Assembly (NCBI GenBank): GCA_009908845.1
Contig: JAAAOQ010000265.1
Location: 1-64,000, forward strand
From: Gammaproteobacteria bacterium
GTDB taxonomy: Bacteria > Pseudomonadota > Gammaproteobacteria > Chromatiales > Chromatiaceae
Reading direction: 5' to 3'
Length of the DNA: 64,000 nt
In this document: positions 34,247 to 43,787 of the stretch, one piece after another
Layout: every line of letters starts with the position of its first letter
How positions within the stretch are numbered: the stretch's first letter is position 1
Translations under genes and position numbers: made by a program
The notes under the pieces: generated by a model
Database searches by the model: none
The model's input: only the letters and a program-made list of their open reading frames with translations
Told to the model about the DNA's origin: nothing

Positions 34247-35371
34247 ATGCCAATTGCCCGGCAATCCCTGCTCCTTGCCTACCCCCTGATCGGTCTCGTC
34301 GCTTCCCTCAGCGGCTGTGCGACCTCATCCGACCCTCAGATCACAGCCAGCAACCAGCCCTTCTCGGTGTCGGCCCGTGAATATGGTTATGTGCGGCCCG
34401 CTGTCGATATCCGGGTGATCGGGCGAGAGCACGGTCAAACGCAGCGGGTGTATTTCGCCGGCTCTGGAAGCCGCTACGGTTCGACAGCAGGCGCCCGATC
34501 GGGCGACGACCTGTGGGACCGCGTCCGCGATGGAGCGCGCCTTGGGGTAAGGTCTCATCCGCGCGTCGATCGCGCGCTGAGCGCACTGAAACGAGACTCG
34601 GATTATCTCACGGATCTGACCCGCCGGGCGCGGCCCTACCTGCATTTGATCGTCGAGGAGCTTGAGCGTCATGGGCTCCCGACCGAGCTCGCCCTCCTAC
34701 CCGAGGTTGAGAGCCGCTACAACCCGCGCGCCGTCTCACCGAAGAGCGCGACCGGGATGTGGCAGTTCATGCCCTATACCGGCACCCAGATGGGTCTCAA
34801 GCAGAATAGCTGGTACGATGGTCGTAACGACATCCTGGCCTCCACCCGTGGCGCCATCGCCTACCTGCGCGAACTGCACCGCGAGCTCGATGGCGACTGG
34901 GCGCTGGCGCTAGCCGGCTACAACGCCGGCCCGGCCCGCGTCCGCGCCGCCCAGCGTGCCAACCGGGCAGCCGGCAAGCCTATCGACTTCTGGTCGCTCG
35001 ACCTCCCAAGCGAGACCGAGCACTATGTGCCGAAGCTGCTCGCGATCGCACGGCTGGTGCGCGAGCACACGGCTCATGGGCTGGACATGCCGCCAATCGC
35101 GGATCAACCGCGGCTCGAGGTCGTTGAGGCCAGTGGCCAGATCGACCTCGCCGAGGCAGCAAAGGCCTGCGGCATCCCGTTCGCTCAGCTCCGCGAGCTG
35201 AACCCGGGCCTCAAGCGCGGCAAGACCCTGCCGAGCGGCCCGCATCGGGTGCTCGTCCCGGCCGGAACTGGTGACCAGCTCAGAACCGCGCTGGCGAAGG
35301 CCGGCAAGCTCGGCGGCTCCGGCCTGGCCGCAACCGAGCAGCGGACCCGGACCCTTAGCGGCGATAGCTGA
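34247..35371 (+). CDS. mltD: Lytic transglycosylase lipoprotein, MltD-like
   Basis: Lipobox LSGCATS; LPTELALLPEVESRYNPRAVSPKSATGMWQFMPYTGTQMGLKQN, LALAGYNAGPARVRAAQ, C-terminal LysM-like segment. Confidence 0.9.
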   Translation: MPIARQSLLLAYPLIGLVASLSGCATSSDPQITASNQPFSVSAREYGYVRPAVDIRVIGREHGQTQRVYFAGSGSRYGSTAGARSGDDLWDRVRDGARLGVRSHPRVDRALSALKRDSDYLTDLTRRARPYLHLIVEELERHGLPTELALLPEVESRYNPRAVSPKSATGMWQFMPYTGTQMGLKQNSWYDGRNDILASTRGAIAYLRELHRELDGDWALALAGYNAGPARVRAAQRANRAAGKPIDFWSLDLPSETEHYVPKLLAIARLVREHTAHGLDMPPIADQPRLEVVEASGQIDLAEAAKACGIPFAQLRELNPGLKRGKTLPSGPHRVLVPAGTGDQLRTALAKAGKLGGSGLAATEQRTRTLSGDS

Positions 35372-35560
35372 GGCATCGGCAGCGGAGCAACGGACCCAAA
35401 CCGATCTGGCTGACTGGCAGCCAAGAGGCCCTAACAGAATGCCCTCTGCGGCTCGAAAATTCAGCAGCTTGTGTAGGCTAGGCGGGCATTTTGATAGGGC
35501 GTCGAAGACGTCGGGGCCGGCTTGCGACGCCTCCTCACAAGCAGGGTCAGCGCGAGTCAG

Positions 35561-36325
35561 CTAGGGGATACCGAGGAGCTTGTGCAATTGCAGGCTCAGC
35601 CGCCACTGCGGGTGGGCACGGCAGTAGGCCAGCGCCTGCTCGGTATTCGCCGCCAGTTCGGGTCCGTCCATCGGCTGGAGGAAGAACTGATCGAAGGCAA
35701 GCCCGCTGTAGCGCTCGGGCGGCGCCTCCGGCTGCGGGAAGACCAGCTTGAGCTCGTCACCGCTCGTCAGCACCAGCGGCGCCCGCCCTTTCGGACTGAC
35801 GCAGACCCAATCAATACCCGGCGGCGCCGGTCGCGTGCCATTGGTCTCGACCGCGATCTCGAAGCCGCGCCCATGCAGCGCCTCGATCGCTGCGCTGTCC
35901 AGCTGCAAGAGCGGCTCGCCGCCGGTGCAGACGAGATAGCGGTAATCGGTACCTGAGCGCGAGCCGGCGCCGGAACGCGAGCCGAAGCCAGGATCTGAGT
36001 CCGAATCGAGGCCGGAGCCCACGACAACACCTGAGCCCGAGGCCGAATCTGAGCTGGAACCCGAGCCCGAACCGGAGTCAGCCCCGGCCTCCCAAAGCCC
36101 TGCCAGATGGTCGGCCAAGGTCTCGGCGCTCAGGAAGCGCCCGCCGCCAACCCCATCGGTACCGCGGAAGTCGGTATCGCAAAAGGTGCAGACCGCTGAC
36201 GCCCGATCGCGCTCACGCCCGGACCACAGATTGCAGCCGGCGAACCGACAGAACACCGCCGCGCGCCCGCTGCGCGCACCCTCCCCCTGCAGGGTGTAGA
36301 ACGCCTCTTTGACCTGATAGCGAGC
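35561..36325 (-). CDS. queE: 7-carboxy-7-deazaguanine synthase with ~44-aa low-complexity insertion
   Basis: YQVKEAFYTLQGEGARSGRAAVFCRFAGCNLWSG...CTFCDTDF (Cx14Cx2C), VCTGGEPLLQLD, ETNGTRPAPPGIDWVCVSPK. Confidence 0.93.
   Translation of the reverse strand, partial: ARYQVKEAFYTLQGEGARSGRAAVFCRFAGCNLWSGRERDRASAVCTFCDTDFRGTDGVGGGRFLSAETLADHLAGLWEAGADSGSGSGSSSDSASGSGVVVGSGLDSDSDPGFGSRSGAGSRSGTDYRYLVCTGGEPLLQLDSAAIEALHGRGFEIAVETNGTRPAPPGIDWVCVSPKGRAPLVLTSGDELKLVFPQPEAPPERYSGLAFDQFFLQPMDGPELAANTEQALAYCRAHPQWRLSLQLHKLLGIP
35952..36083 (-). repeat. Ser/Gly/Asp-rich low-complexity insertion in queE
   Basis: Encodes DSGSGSGSSSDSASGSGVVVGSGLDSDSDPGFGSRSGAGSRSG between LAGLWEAG and RYLVCTGGEP. Confidence 0.9.
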
Positions 36326-36372
36326 CATCACCGCCATCACCATCTGACTCGGGGGCAGGGGTTCGGTTCAAA

Positions 36373-37557
36373 TCAAAGCGGAAGCCGTGGCCTGCCGTTG
36401 GAAGGCGCGACAGCATCCCAGCTCAGCAGCACGCCGCGACCCTTGCGCTCGGTCAATTCGAGCCGATCGACCTGTGGCAACGACCCGACGACCTGCTCCC
36501 GAATCCACAACGCCAGGTTGGCGGCGCTCGGGTCCGAGAGCTGTTCCAGCTCATTGAGCTCATGATGATCGAGCTCGTCGTAGACCGGTTTGAACAGCCG
36601 CTTGACATCGCCGTAGTCGACCGTCCAGCCCAAGACCTCGTCCAACGGCGCGGTCAGATGCAGCCGCAGCCGGTAGCTATGCCCGTGCAGGCGCCGCCGC
36701 GCGTCGCCGTCCGGCGCGTTGCGCAGGCGCAGCGCCGACTCGAACCGCATCTCCTTCCAGATACGGTAGGTCTGACCGTCATAGTGGCAACCGGCGGTCG
36801 CCGTCTCGTAGACACTGACCTGCGCAAGTGCAGGTAGCTGCGGCTTGAGCCGCTCCCAGAGCCAATGCGCCAAGCGTTCGCTGGTCGGATTCTCCAACCC
36901 GGGCACATCATTTAGGCACCGATGATCGAGCCGCTCATGCAATGGCGCCCAGAGCGCGTCCAGCTGGGCATCACCGAGCGCGCCGCTCTCTCCGATCTGG
37001 CCGCTCACCGCGTCATCAATCGGACCCTGATCGCTCGAACGGTCGAGCGCTACCAGCAAGCGCACCGCGAAGCCATGGCCATGCATCCGGCCGCAGGGAT
37101 GATCGGCCGGGACATTCACCAGACGATGTGCGGCCTCGAGCTCGAACCGCCGCCACCGATAGACCCGCTGACCGTCACCGGGCGCTGCGCCATCAACGAG
37201 ATCGACGCCCTGGTCGGCTGTGCTCTGGATACCGACCTGTGCGATCGCAGCCGGTGCCTGCAGCGCGTTGCCGAGTCTTGTCCGCAGCCAGACCGCGAGG
37301 CTCGCATCGGTTGGCAGCGGCAGATGGGCATTGAGGTCCGCGTAATCGAGCGGGTCGATCATCCGCTTCAGAAGCACATCGAGCGCCTCGGTCTCGGCAC
37401 CGTCGAAACCGCCCCAGCCTGGAGGCAGCTCGGCCAGCGCGCGGGCGCTGAAGCTGTGTCCGTGCAGACGACCGGCGCGGTGCCCGGGTGCCAGCGCCGC
37501 AATCCGCCGCGCGGCTTGAAACGGCGCCTCAGCCAGATGGAACAGACGCTCCGACAT
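36373..37557 (-). CDS. queD: Three-domain 6-pyruvoyl/6-carboxy-tetrahydropterin synthase (QueD) fusion
   Basis: Three HGHS/HGHG motifs: GRLHGHSF, CGRMHGHGF, RRLHGHSY; middle domain has AAHRL, LDHRCLNDVPGLENPTSE, VYETATAGCHYDG. Confidence 0.9.
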   Translation of the reverse strand: MSERLFHLAEAPFQAARRIAALAPGHRAGRLHGHSFSARALAELPPGWGGFDGAETEALDVLLKRMIDPLDYADLNAHLPLPTDASLAVWLRTRLGNALQAPAAIAQVGIQSTADQGVDLVDGAAPGDGQRVYRWRRFELEAAHRLVNVPADHPCGRMHGHGFAVRLLVALDRSSDQGPIDDAVSGQIGESGALGDAQLDALWAPLHERLDHRCLNDVPGLENPTSERLAHWLWERLKPQLPALAQVSVYETATAGCHYDGQTYRIWKEMRFESALRLRNAPDGDARRRLHGHSYRLRLHLTAPLDEVLGWTVDYGDVKRLFKPVYDELDHHELNELEQLSDPSAANLALWIREQVVGSLPQVDRLELTERKGRGVLLSWDAVAPSNGRPRLPL

Positions 37558-38267
37558 CAGGGATGGTCCTCAAATCGCTGCAGTAACGGATCGACGAGCC
37601 CGGCCTCGGCGAACCCCTTCGCGCGCAGCAAACAGGCATCGCAGTGGCCGCAGGGGTGGCCCTCAGGCCCTGGATCATAGCAGCTGCTGGTGAGCCCATA
37701 GTCGACGCCGAGCTCGTGGCCGCGACGGATGATCTGCGCCTTGGTCAGGTCGATCAGCGGTGCGTGGAGCCTCAGGCGTTGGCGCCCAGAGACCCCGGCA
37801 GCGGTCGCGAGATTGGCCATCTGCTCGAACGCGGCGATGTACTCGGGCCGGCAGTCCGGATAACCGGAGTAATCCAGCGCATTGACGCCAATGAACAGAT
37901 CGCTCGCACCGATCACCTCGGCCCAGGCCAGCGCAAGCGACAGGAACACCGTGTTGCGGGCCGGGACATAGGTCACTGGTATCCCCTCGCCGATCGCCTC
38001 GGCGCTGCGATCCTTGGGTACCGCGATCTCCGAAGCCGTGAGCGCCGAGCCGCCGAACTGGCCCAGATCGATCTCGCTGATCCGGTGCTCGACCGCCCCG
38101 AGCGCAGCAGCAACCCGGGCCGCGGCCGCCAGCTCCGCCCCGTGACGCTGACCATAACGGAACGAGAGTGCATAGGGCTCGAAGCCCGATGCCCGAGAGA
38201 TCGCCAACACGGTGGCCGAATCCAGCCCGCCGCTCAGCAATACCACCGCCTTCGCCATCTTGCGCAA
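37557..38267 (-). CDS. queC: 7-cyano-7-deazaguanine synthase
   Basis: [71 protein letters not shown]. Confidence 0.97.
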   Translation of the reverse strand: MRKMAKAVVLLSGGLDSATVLAISRASGFEPYALSFRYGQRHGAELAAAARVAAALGAVEHRISEIDLGQFGGSALTASEIAVPKDRSAEAIGEGIPVTYVPARNTVFLSLALAWAEVIGASDLFIGVNALDYSGYPDCRPEYIAAFEQMANLATAAGVSGRQRLRLHAPLIDLTKAQIIRRGHELGVDYGLTSSCYDPGPEGHPCGHCDACLLRAKGFAEAGLVDPLLQRFEDHP

Positions 38268-38479
38268 CCTCCTCTGGCGCTGTTCAACCCCCTTGGTGGG
38301 GCAGGCTGAACCTTTGTCGCAGCCGTTTCAAGTCACCGTCGAAGTGTGAGCCGTTGCATAGCTTAACCCTACGACAGCTGGTAGATTCCGGGAGCAGTGG
38401 CGCTGCACGCGGCGGCCCACCTCGTCAATGCAATCTCTTTGCCGTTTTACCGCCCCGCTCACCCGTCCAGGAAATCGCT

Positions 38480-40405
38480 ATGGCCCTCGTCAAGAAAAAC
38501 CCCGATAGCCCTTCTGCCTCCACGAGTGCTCAAGACAATCGCGCCAGCCATGCCGCCGCGACGCGCGAAGCGGAGGCGCAGCGCAAACGGGCCCGCACCC
38601 TGGCCAAGCAGCAGCAAGCCGCCGAGCGCATCGCCTCGGCCACGACCCAGCTCGCCTCAGGCATCAACGAGGCCGCCTCCGCGGCCGAGCAGTTGAAGCG
38701 CTCGTCCGACCAGATCGCCTCTGGCGCCGAGGAGGCATCAGGGGCCTCACAGGAATCATTGACCGCATTCAAGCAGGTCACCACTGCCCTGACCCATCAG
38801 CTGCAGAACGCTGAGACCGCACAGTCGAAGATGGAATCGCTCAAGGAGTTGATCCTCAATGTCGGCGGAGAGATCGAGACCTTCATCAACAATGTTCGCG
38901 GTAGCGCCGAGCGTCAGTCCGAGTCGGTGAAGATGGTCTCCGAGCTCGAGCAGCAGGCATCGAACATCGGCGACATCGTCAATGCCGTGGTCCGGATCGC
39001 CGACCAGACCAACCTGCTGGCATTGAATGCTGCCATCGAGGCCGCGCGCGCCGGCAATCATGGCAAGGGCTTCGCAGTGGTCGCCGACGAGGTGCGCACC
39101 CTGGCCGAGACCTCCGAGAAGAGCGCCAAACAGATCCAGGATCTCGTTGCCCAGATCCAAAAGGAGGTCAAGCAGATCTCGGAGGGCATCAACGAGTCCG
39201 CAACCAAGGTCCAGGCCGAGGCCGAAAACGGCACCCAGATCAACGAGCAGCTCACTCAAATCCAGAACGACTCGGCGGATGTCACCGCGGCGATCCAGGA
39301 GATCGCCGCCGGCGCTCAGCAGTCCGAGATGGCCACCAAGCAGGCATTGCAGGGCAGCGAGGAGATCGCCACCGCCGCCGAAGAGCAATCTTCAGCGGCG
39401 GAAGAGACGGCCAAGACCGTCGCCGAACAGACCCAGGCGCTGAGCCAATGCGAGCAAGGGGCACAAAACCTCTCGGATCTGGCCGAGGAGCTAAGAAACT
39501 CAACCGATATCAGCAAGAGCGCCGAAGAGGTCGCCTCCGCCGCCGAGGAGCTGTCCTCGGCAGTGCAAGAGATCAACCGCTCCAGTGCGCAGGTCTCCGA
39601 GGCCATCGAGCAGATCCGCAAGAGCGCGCAGCTGCAATCCTCGGCCACCGAGGAATCCGCCACTGCGGTCTCCCAGATCGAGAAGGGGATCGATCTCGCC
39701 AAGCAGCGCGCCAGCGCCGCCGATGAGAAGATCCGCGTCATCACCGATTTGCTCAAGACCAATCAGAACAGCGTCGATAGCCTGATCAACGGCGTCGCCG
39801 AATCGGCCGAGGCCTCGCGTGAGAGCCTGCGGCAGATCAAGAACTTGGAGCTCGTCTCGCGCAATATCGACAAGATTGTCGATGCCATCTCGACGGTCTC
39901 GATCCAGACCAACATGCTCGCGGTCAACGGCTCGATCGAGGCCGCCCGCGCCGGAGAATTCGGCAAGGGCTTCGTGGTGGTCGCCACCGACATCCGCAAC
40001 CTGGCCCATGATTCATCGGAGAACGCTGACCGGATCAAGGACCTGGTCAAGGCGGTGCAGGATCAGATCGACACCGTCTGGCGCGATCTCGATGAAAACC
40101 TCACCGCAGCCAACGCCGAGGCGCAGAAGGCGCGTTCCATCACTGCCGGCCTGGCGAGCGCCGAGACCGATGTCGCCACGGTGCAGAAGAGCACCGTCGA
40201 CGTGCTCGATGCCGCCACCGAGATCGCCGCTTCCATCAGTCAGGTAAAGACCGGTGTCGAGCAGATCTCCTCCGCAGCCGAAGAGGCAGAAAAGGCCGCC
40301 ACCGAGGCCTCCTCCGCTGCGACCGAGCAGTCGCAGGGCGCCGAGGAGCTGGCCGCTGCGATCGAAGAGATCGCCTCGCTCGCCGATGAGCTGCAGAGCG
40401 CCTGA
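38480..40405 (+). CDS. Cytosolic methyl-accepting chemotaxis protein with two signalling (MA) tips
   Basis: No obvious [39 protein letters not shown] and [37 protein letters not shown] in one chain. Confidence 0.92.
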   Translation: MALVKKNPDSPSASTSAQDNRASHAAATREAEAQRKRARTLAKQQQAAERIASATTQLASGINEAASAAEQLKRSSDQIASGAEEASGASQESLTAFKQVTTALTHQLQNAETAQSKMESLKELILNVGGEIETFINNVRGSAERQSESVKMVSELEQQASNIGDIVNAVVRIADQTNLLALNAAIEAARAGNHGKGFAVVADEVRTLAETSEKSAKQIQDLVAQIQKEVKQISEGINESATKVQAEAENGTQINEQLTQIQNDSADVTAAIQEIAAGAQQSEMATKQALQGSEEIATAAEEQSSAAEETAKTVAEQTQALSQCEQGAQNLSDLAEELRNSTDISKSAEEVASAAEELSSAVQEINRSSAQVSEAIEQIRKSAQLQSSATEESATAVSQIEKGIDLAKQRASAADEKIRVITDLLKTNQNSVDSLINGVAESAEASRESLRQIKNLELVSRNIDKIVDAISTVSIQTNMLAVNGSIEAARAGEFGKGFVVVATDIRNLAHDSSENADRIKDLVKAVQDQIDTVWRDLDENLTAANAEAQKARSITAGLASAETDVATVQKSTVDVLDAATEIAASISQVKTGVEQISSAAEEAEKAATEASSAATEQSQGAEELAAAIEEIASLADELQSA

Positions 40406-40434
40406 GTGCCTTCACCGTCTTGCCGGAGATCCCC

Positions 40435-42039
40435 ATGACCAATGCAACGGCCGCCGCCCCCTCTCCCCCGGGCGGCAGTGAGACGCAGACAGCGAGCGCA
40501 GGCGCCGAATCCGACGTGCGGCAGTTCGTCATCTTCGTCTGTGGCAATGAGGTGTTCGGGGTCGACATGGCCCCGGTCCAGGAAATCATCCGCGTGCCCG
40601 AGGTGGTGCGGGTCCCACTCGGGCCGGATACGCTCCTCGGCCTGGCCAACCTGCGCGGCAAGGTGCTGCCGATCATCAGCCTGCGTCGCCTGTTCGGTTT
40701 CGACGAGCGTGACAACGATGACGCCTCGCGCGCGCTGGTCATCGATCTCGGGCAGCCCCTGGGCTTCGTCGTCGATCGCGTCAGCAGCGTGGTCGCCGTG
40801 GAGCCGGAGCAGATCGAAGACGTGACCGGGCTGAGCACCACCGTCAACACCGAGATGCTCTCGGGTCTGCTGAAGAATGTCGGCGGCTTCGAGATGGTCA
40901 TGGTGATGGACTTTAGGCGCCTGATCGGACAAGAGCTCACCGAGATCGATCAGCTCGAGGTGGGCGCGCTCGCCAATGCCGCGAGCCTGGGCCAGGAGGC
41001 AGACACGGAGGGCGAAGAGCCGGACACGACCCAGGACGAGCTCCAGCTCGTCAGTTTCCAGGTCGCCGAGCAGGAATACGCGATCCCGATCGAGCATACG
41101 CAGGAGATCGTTCAACTGCCCGAGCACATCGTCAAGGTGCCGCGCACCGCCTCGCACGTGCTCGGGCTGATGAACCTGCGCAACCGCCTCCTGCCGCTGG
41201 TCTCGCTACGCTGCCTGCTCGAGCTACCACCACGCACCGCCGATGAGCATAGCCGCATCGTTGTCGTGAGCCTGGGCGCGATCAGGGTCGGCCTGGTGAT
41301 GGACAGCGTCAACGAGGTGCTGCGGGTGCCGACCTCGGCCGTTGAGGCAATGCCGGCCCTACTGGCGATGAGCGGCGAGCTTCAGGAGATCACCGAGATC
41401 TGCCGTCTCGGTGAGGGCGGCAAACGCCTGGTCTCGATCATCTCGGTTCGTAACCTGTTCCGCCATTCCTCCATTCAAGAGGCACTAGACAGCGTGACCA
41501 GAATGCAAGAGTCCGACGCCCTTGAGCATGCTGACAGCAATGAGCAGAGCGATGACGAAGAGCAGGTGGTGGTATTCCGGCTCGACAAGGAGGAGTTCGG
41601 CGTGCCGATCGCCAGCGTGCAGGAGATCGTTCGCGTGCCCGATGAGCTGACCCATGTGCCCAAGGCGCCGGCCTTTGTCGAAGGGGTGATCAACCTGCGC
41701 GGCTCGGTGCTGCCAGTGATCGATCAGCGCCGACGGCTTGGTCTGCCCGCGGTCGATCACAATGACCGCCAACGCATCATGGTCTTCCTGCTCGATGGGG
41801 TGCGCATCGGCTTCATCGTCGACTTCGTCGCCGAGGTGCTCAAAATCCCGCAGGCGGCGATCGAGCCGGCCCCGCACCTGTCCGCGGAGCAGGCACAACT
41901 GATCAACCGCGTCGCCAACATGCAGCAACAGCAGCGTCTGATCCAGCTGCTCGATCCCACGCACCTGATCGCCCACGAGCAGCGCCAAGAGCTGGCCAGC
42001 CTGGCGGACAGTCCCGAGGCCATCGTCTCCGACGCATGA
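40435..42039 (+). CDS. Triple CheW-domain scaffold protein
   Basis: Three CheW units: FGVDMAPVQEIIRVPEVVRVP..LGLANLRGKVLPIISLR; YAIPIEHTQEIVQLPEHIVKVP..LGLMNLRNRLLPLVSLR; FGVPIASVQEIVRVPDELTHVP..EGVINLRGSVLPVIDQR. Start chosen at MTNATAA. Confidence 0.93.
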   Translation: MTNATAAAPSPPGGSETQTASAGAESDVRQFVIFVCGNEVFGVDMAPVQEIIRVPEVVRVPLGPDTLLGLANLRGKVLPIISLRRLFGFDERDNDDASRALVIDLGQPLGFVVDRVSSVVAVEPEQIEDVTGLSTTVNTEMLSGLLKNVGGFEMVMVMDFRRLIGQELTEIDQLEVGALANAASLGQEADTEGEEPDTTQDELQLVSFQVAEQEYAIPIEHTQEIVQLPEHIVKVPRTASHVLGLMNLRNRLLPLVSLRCLLELPPRTADEHSRIVVVSLGAIRVGLVMDSVNEVLRVPTSAVEAMPALLAMSGELQEITEICRLGEGGKRLVSIISVRNLFRHSSIQEALDSVTRMQESDALEHADSNEQSDDEEQVVVFRLDKEEFGVPIASVQEIVRVPDELTHVPKAPAFVEGVINLRGSVLPVIDQRRRLGLPAVDHNDRQRIMVFLLDGVRIGFIVDFVAEVLKIPQAAIEPAPHLSAEQAQLINRVANMQQQQRLIQLLDPTHLIAHEQRQELASLADSPEAIVSDA

Positions 42040-42049
42040 GGGACCGGCC

Positions 42050-43135
42050 GTGATCAAGCTGCTGATCGTCGATGATTCGGCGCTGATGCGCCGTCAGTTG
42101 AAGAATATCTTCTTGGCCGAGGGCGACTTCGAGATCGAGGTCGCCCGCCATGGCGAGGAGGCGGTCGAGCTCAACAGCCGCTTTCAACCGGACGTCATCA
42201 CACTCGACATCAACATGCCGCAGATGGACGGCCTTACCGCGCTGTCCCTGCTCATGGCCGAGCGTCCGGTGCCAGTCGTGATGGTCTCCTCACTGACCGA
42301 AAAAGGGGCCATCTCGACCTTCGAGGCGCTCAATCTTGGCGCCGTCGACTACATCCCTAAGCCCGACGGCACCATCTCGCTGTCGATCGCTGAGGTCGAG
42401 GAGGAGATCGTCGCCAAGGTGCGCGCCGCCGCCGGCGCGCACCTTAAGAAGGCGCGCGGGCTGGCGGCCCGTATCCGCGGCGATATGAGTGTCGCCAGCG
42501 CGACCCGACAGGCGACAACAAAGCGAACGACGCCAGCTGTCGAGCAGACCGCGAAGCGCGATGGTGTCGTCATCATCGGTGTCTCGACCGGCGGACCACG
42601 CACCCTCGAGGACATCCTACCTCGGTTACCGGCCGACTTCCCCTGGCCGGTGCTGGTCGCCCAGCACATGCCACCGAGCTTCACCCGTCCCTTCGCCGAG
42701 CGCATGAATCACCTCTGCCCCTTGGAGGTATACGAATTACGCCGACCGATGCCGCTCGAGCCGGGACAGATCTGCATCGGCCGCGGTGGCGCCGACATGG
42801 TGGTGATGCGCCGGGCCAACCGGCTCATGGTCAGCTCGCGCCCGGAATCGCGCGATAACCTTTGGCATCCGTCGGTGGAACTGCTCGGCCAATCGGTCCT
42901 GCAGTACTGCGATCCACAGCGCGTCATCGCGATCATGCTCACCGGCATGGGCTACGATGGCGCCGAGTCCTTCGCCGAGCTCAAACGCCGCGGCGCGCGC
43001 ACCATTGCCGAGTCCGAGCAATCGGCCGTGGTCTTCGGCATGCCCGCAGAGCTCATCAACCGTGGCGGCGCGACCAAGGTGCTGTCGATGGAACGCATCG
43101 CCGAACAGCTCATCCACTGGGTCAACGCGGGCTGA
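42050..43135 (+). CDS. cheB: Chemotaxis protein-glutamate methylesterase
   Basis: N-terminal REC (LLIVDDSALMRRQL..LDINMPQMDGL), C-terminal GVSTGGPRTLEDILPRLP and LTGMGYDGAESFAELKRRG. Confidence 0.97.
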   Translation: MIKLLIVDDSALMRRQLKNIFLAEGDFEIEVARHGEEAVELNSRFQPDVITLDINMPQMDGLTALSLLMAERPVPVVMVSSLTEKGAISTFEALNLGAVDYIPKPDGTISLSIAEVEEEIVAKVRAAAGAHLKKARGLAARIRGDMSVASATRQATTKRTTPAVEQTAKRDGVVIIGVSTGGPRTLEDILPRLPADFPWPVLVAQHMPPSFTRPFAERMNHLCPLEVYELRRPMPLEPGQICIGRGGADMVVMRRANRLMVSSRPESRDNLWHPSVELLGQSVLQYCDPQRVIAIMLTGMGYDGAESFAELKRRGARTIAESEQSAVVFGMPAELINRGGATKVLSMERIAEQLIHWVNAG

Positions 43136-43160
43136 TCCAAAAGCCCTGCAAGCGTTCCTT

Positions 43161-43787
43161 ATGGCATTGAAGAAAGGCAAACCCACTCCCTCAAGCGACG
43201 TCCCCGGCGAGCGCCAACAAGCGCGCGATCGAGACGGCCTTCTGCAGGCATTGCAGGCGGATGACGCGATGACGCGGCGCTGGGCCGCGCGGGATCTGGC
43301 GGCCCATTCCGAGGCCGCTGCCGCCTTGGTAGGCCAACTCAGGCGTGAGTGTGAGAACAGCGTTCGGCAGGTGATCCTCACCTCGCTGACCCAGATCGGG
43401 AACGACACCGCGATCCAGGGGCTGATCGACTGCCTGTATCTGGAAGATGCGATGCTGCGCAATGCCGCCATCGAGGTGCTGAAGGAATTGCCCGATCAGG
43501 TCGCGCCCTTCATGGGCAAGTTGTTGCAAGACCCGGACCCCGATGTGCGCATCTTCGCCGTTGATGTGCTCGAATCCCTCCGTCATCCGCACGTCGAGGA
43601 ATGGCTGATCGAGGTCATCAGCCAGGACCCGCACGTGAATGTCTGCGCCACCGCGGTTGATCTGCTCGGCGAGGTCGGCAGTGAGCAGGCCAAGGCAGCG
43701 CTCATCTCCCTGAAGCAGCGGTTCGCCGACGAACCCTATATCCAGTTTGCTTCGGATCTCGCCCTCAAGCGGATCGAGGCCGAATGA
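43161..43787 (+). CDS. HEAT-repeat domain protein
   Basis: Repeating helical units (RQVILTSLTQIGNDTAIQGLIDCLYLEDAMLRNAAIEVLKELPDQVAPFMGKLLQDPDPDVRIFAVDVLESLRHP). Confidence 0.85.
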   Translation: MALKKGKPTPSSDVPGERQQARDRDGLLQALQADDAMTRRWAARDLAAHSEAAAALVGQLRRECENSVRQVILTSLTQIGNDTAIQGLIDCLYLEDAMLRNAAIEVLKELPDQVAPFMGKLLQDPDPDVRIFAVDVLESLRHPHVEEWLIEVISQDPHVNVCATAVDLLGEVGSEQAKAALISLKQRFADEPYIQFASDLALKRIEAE

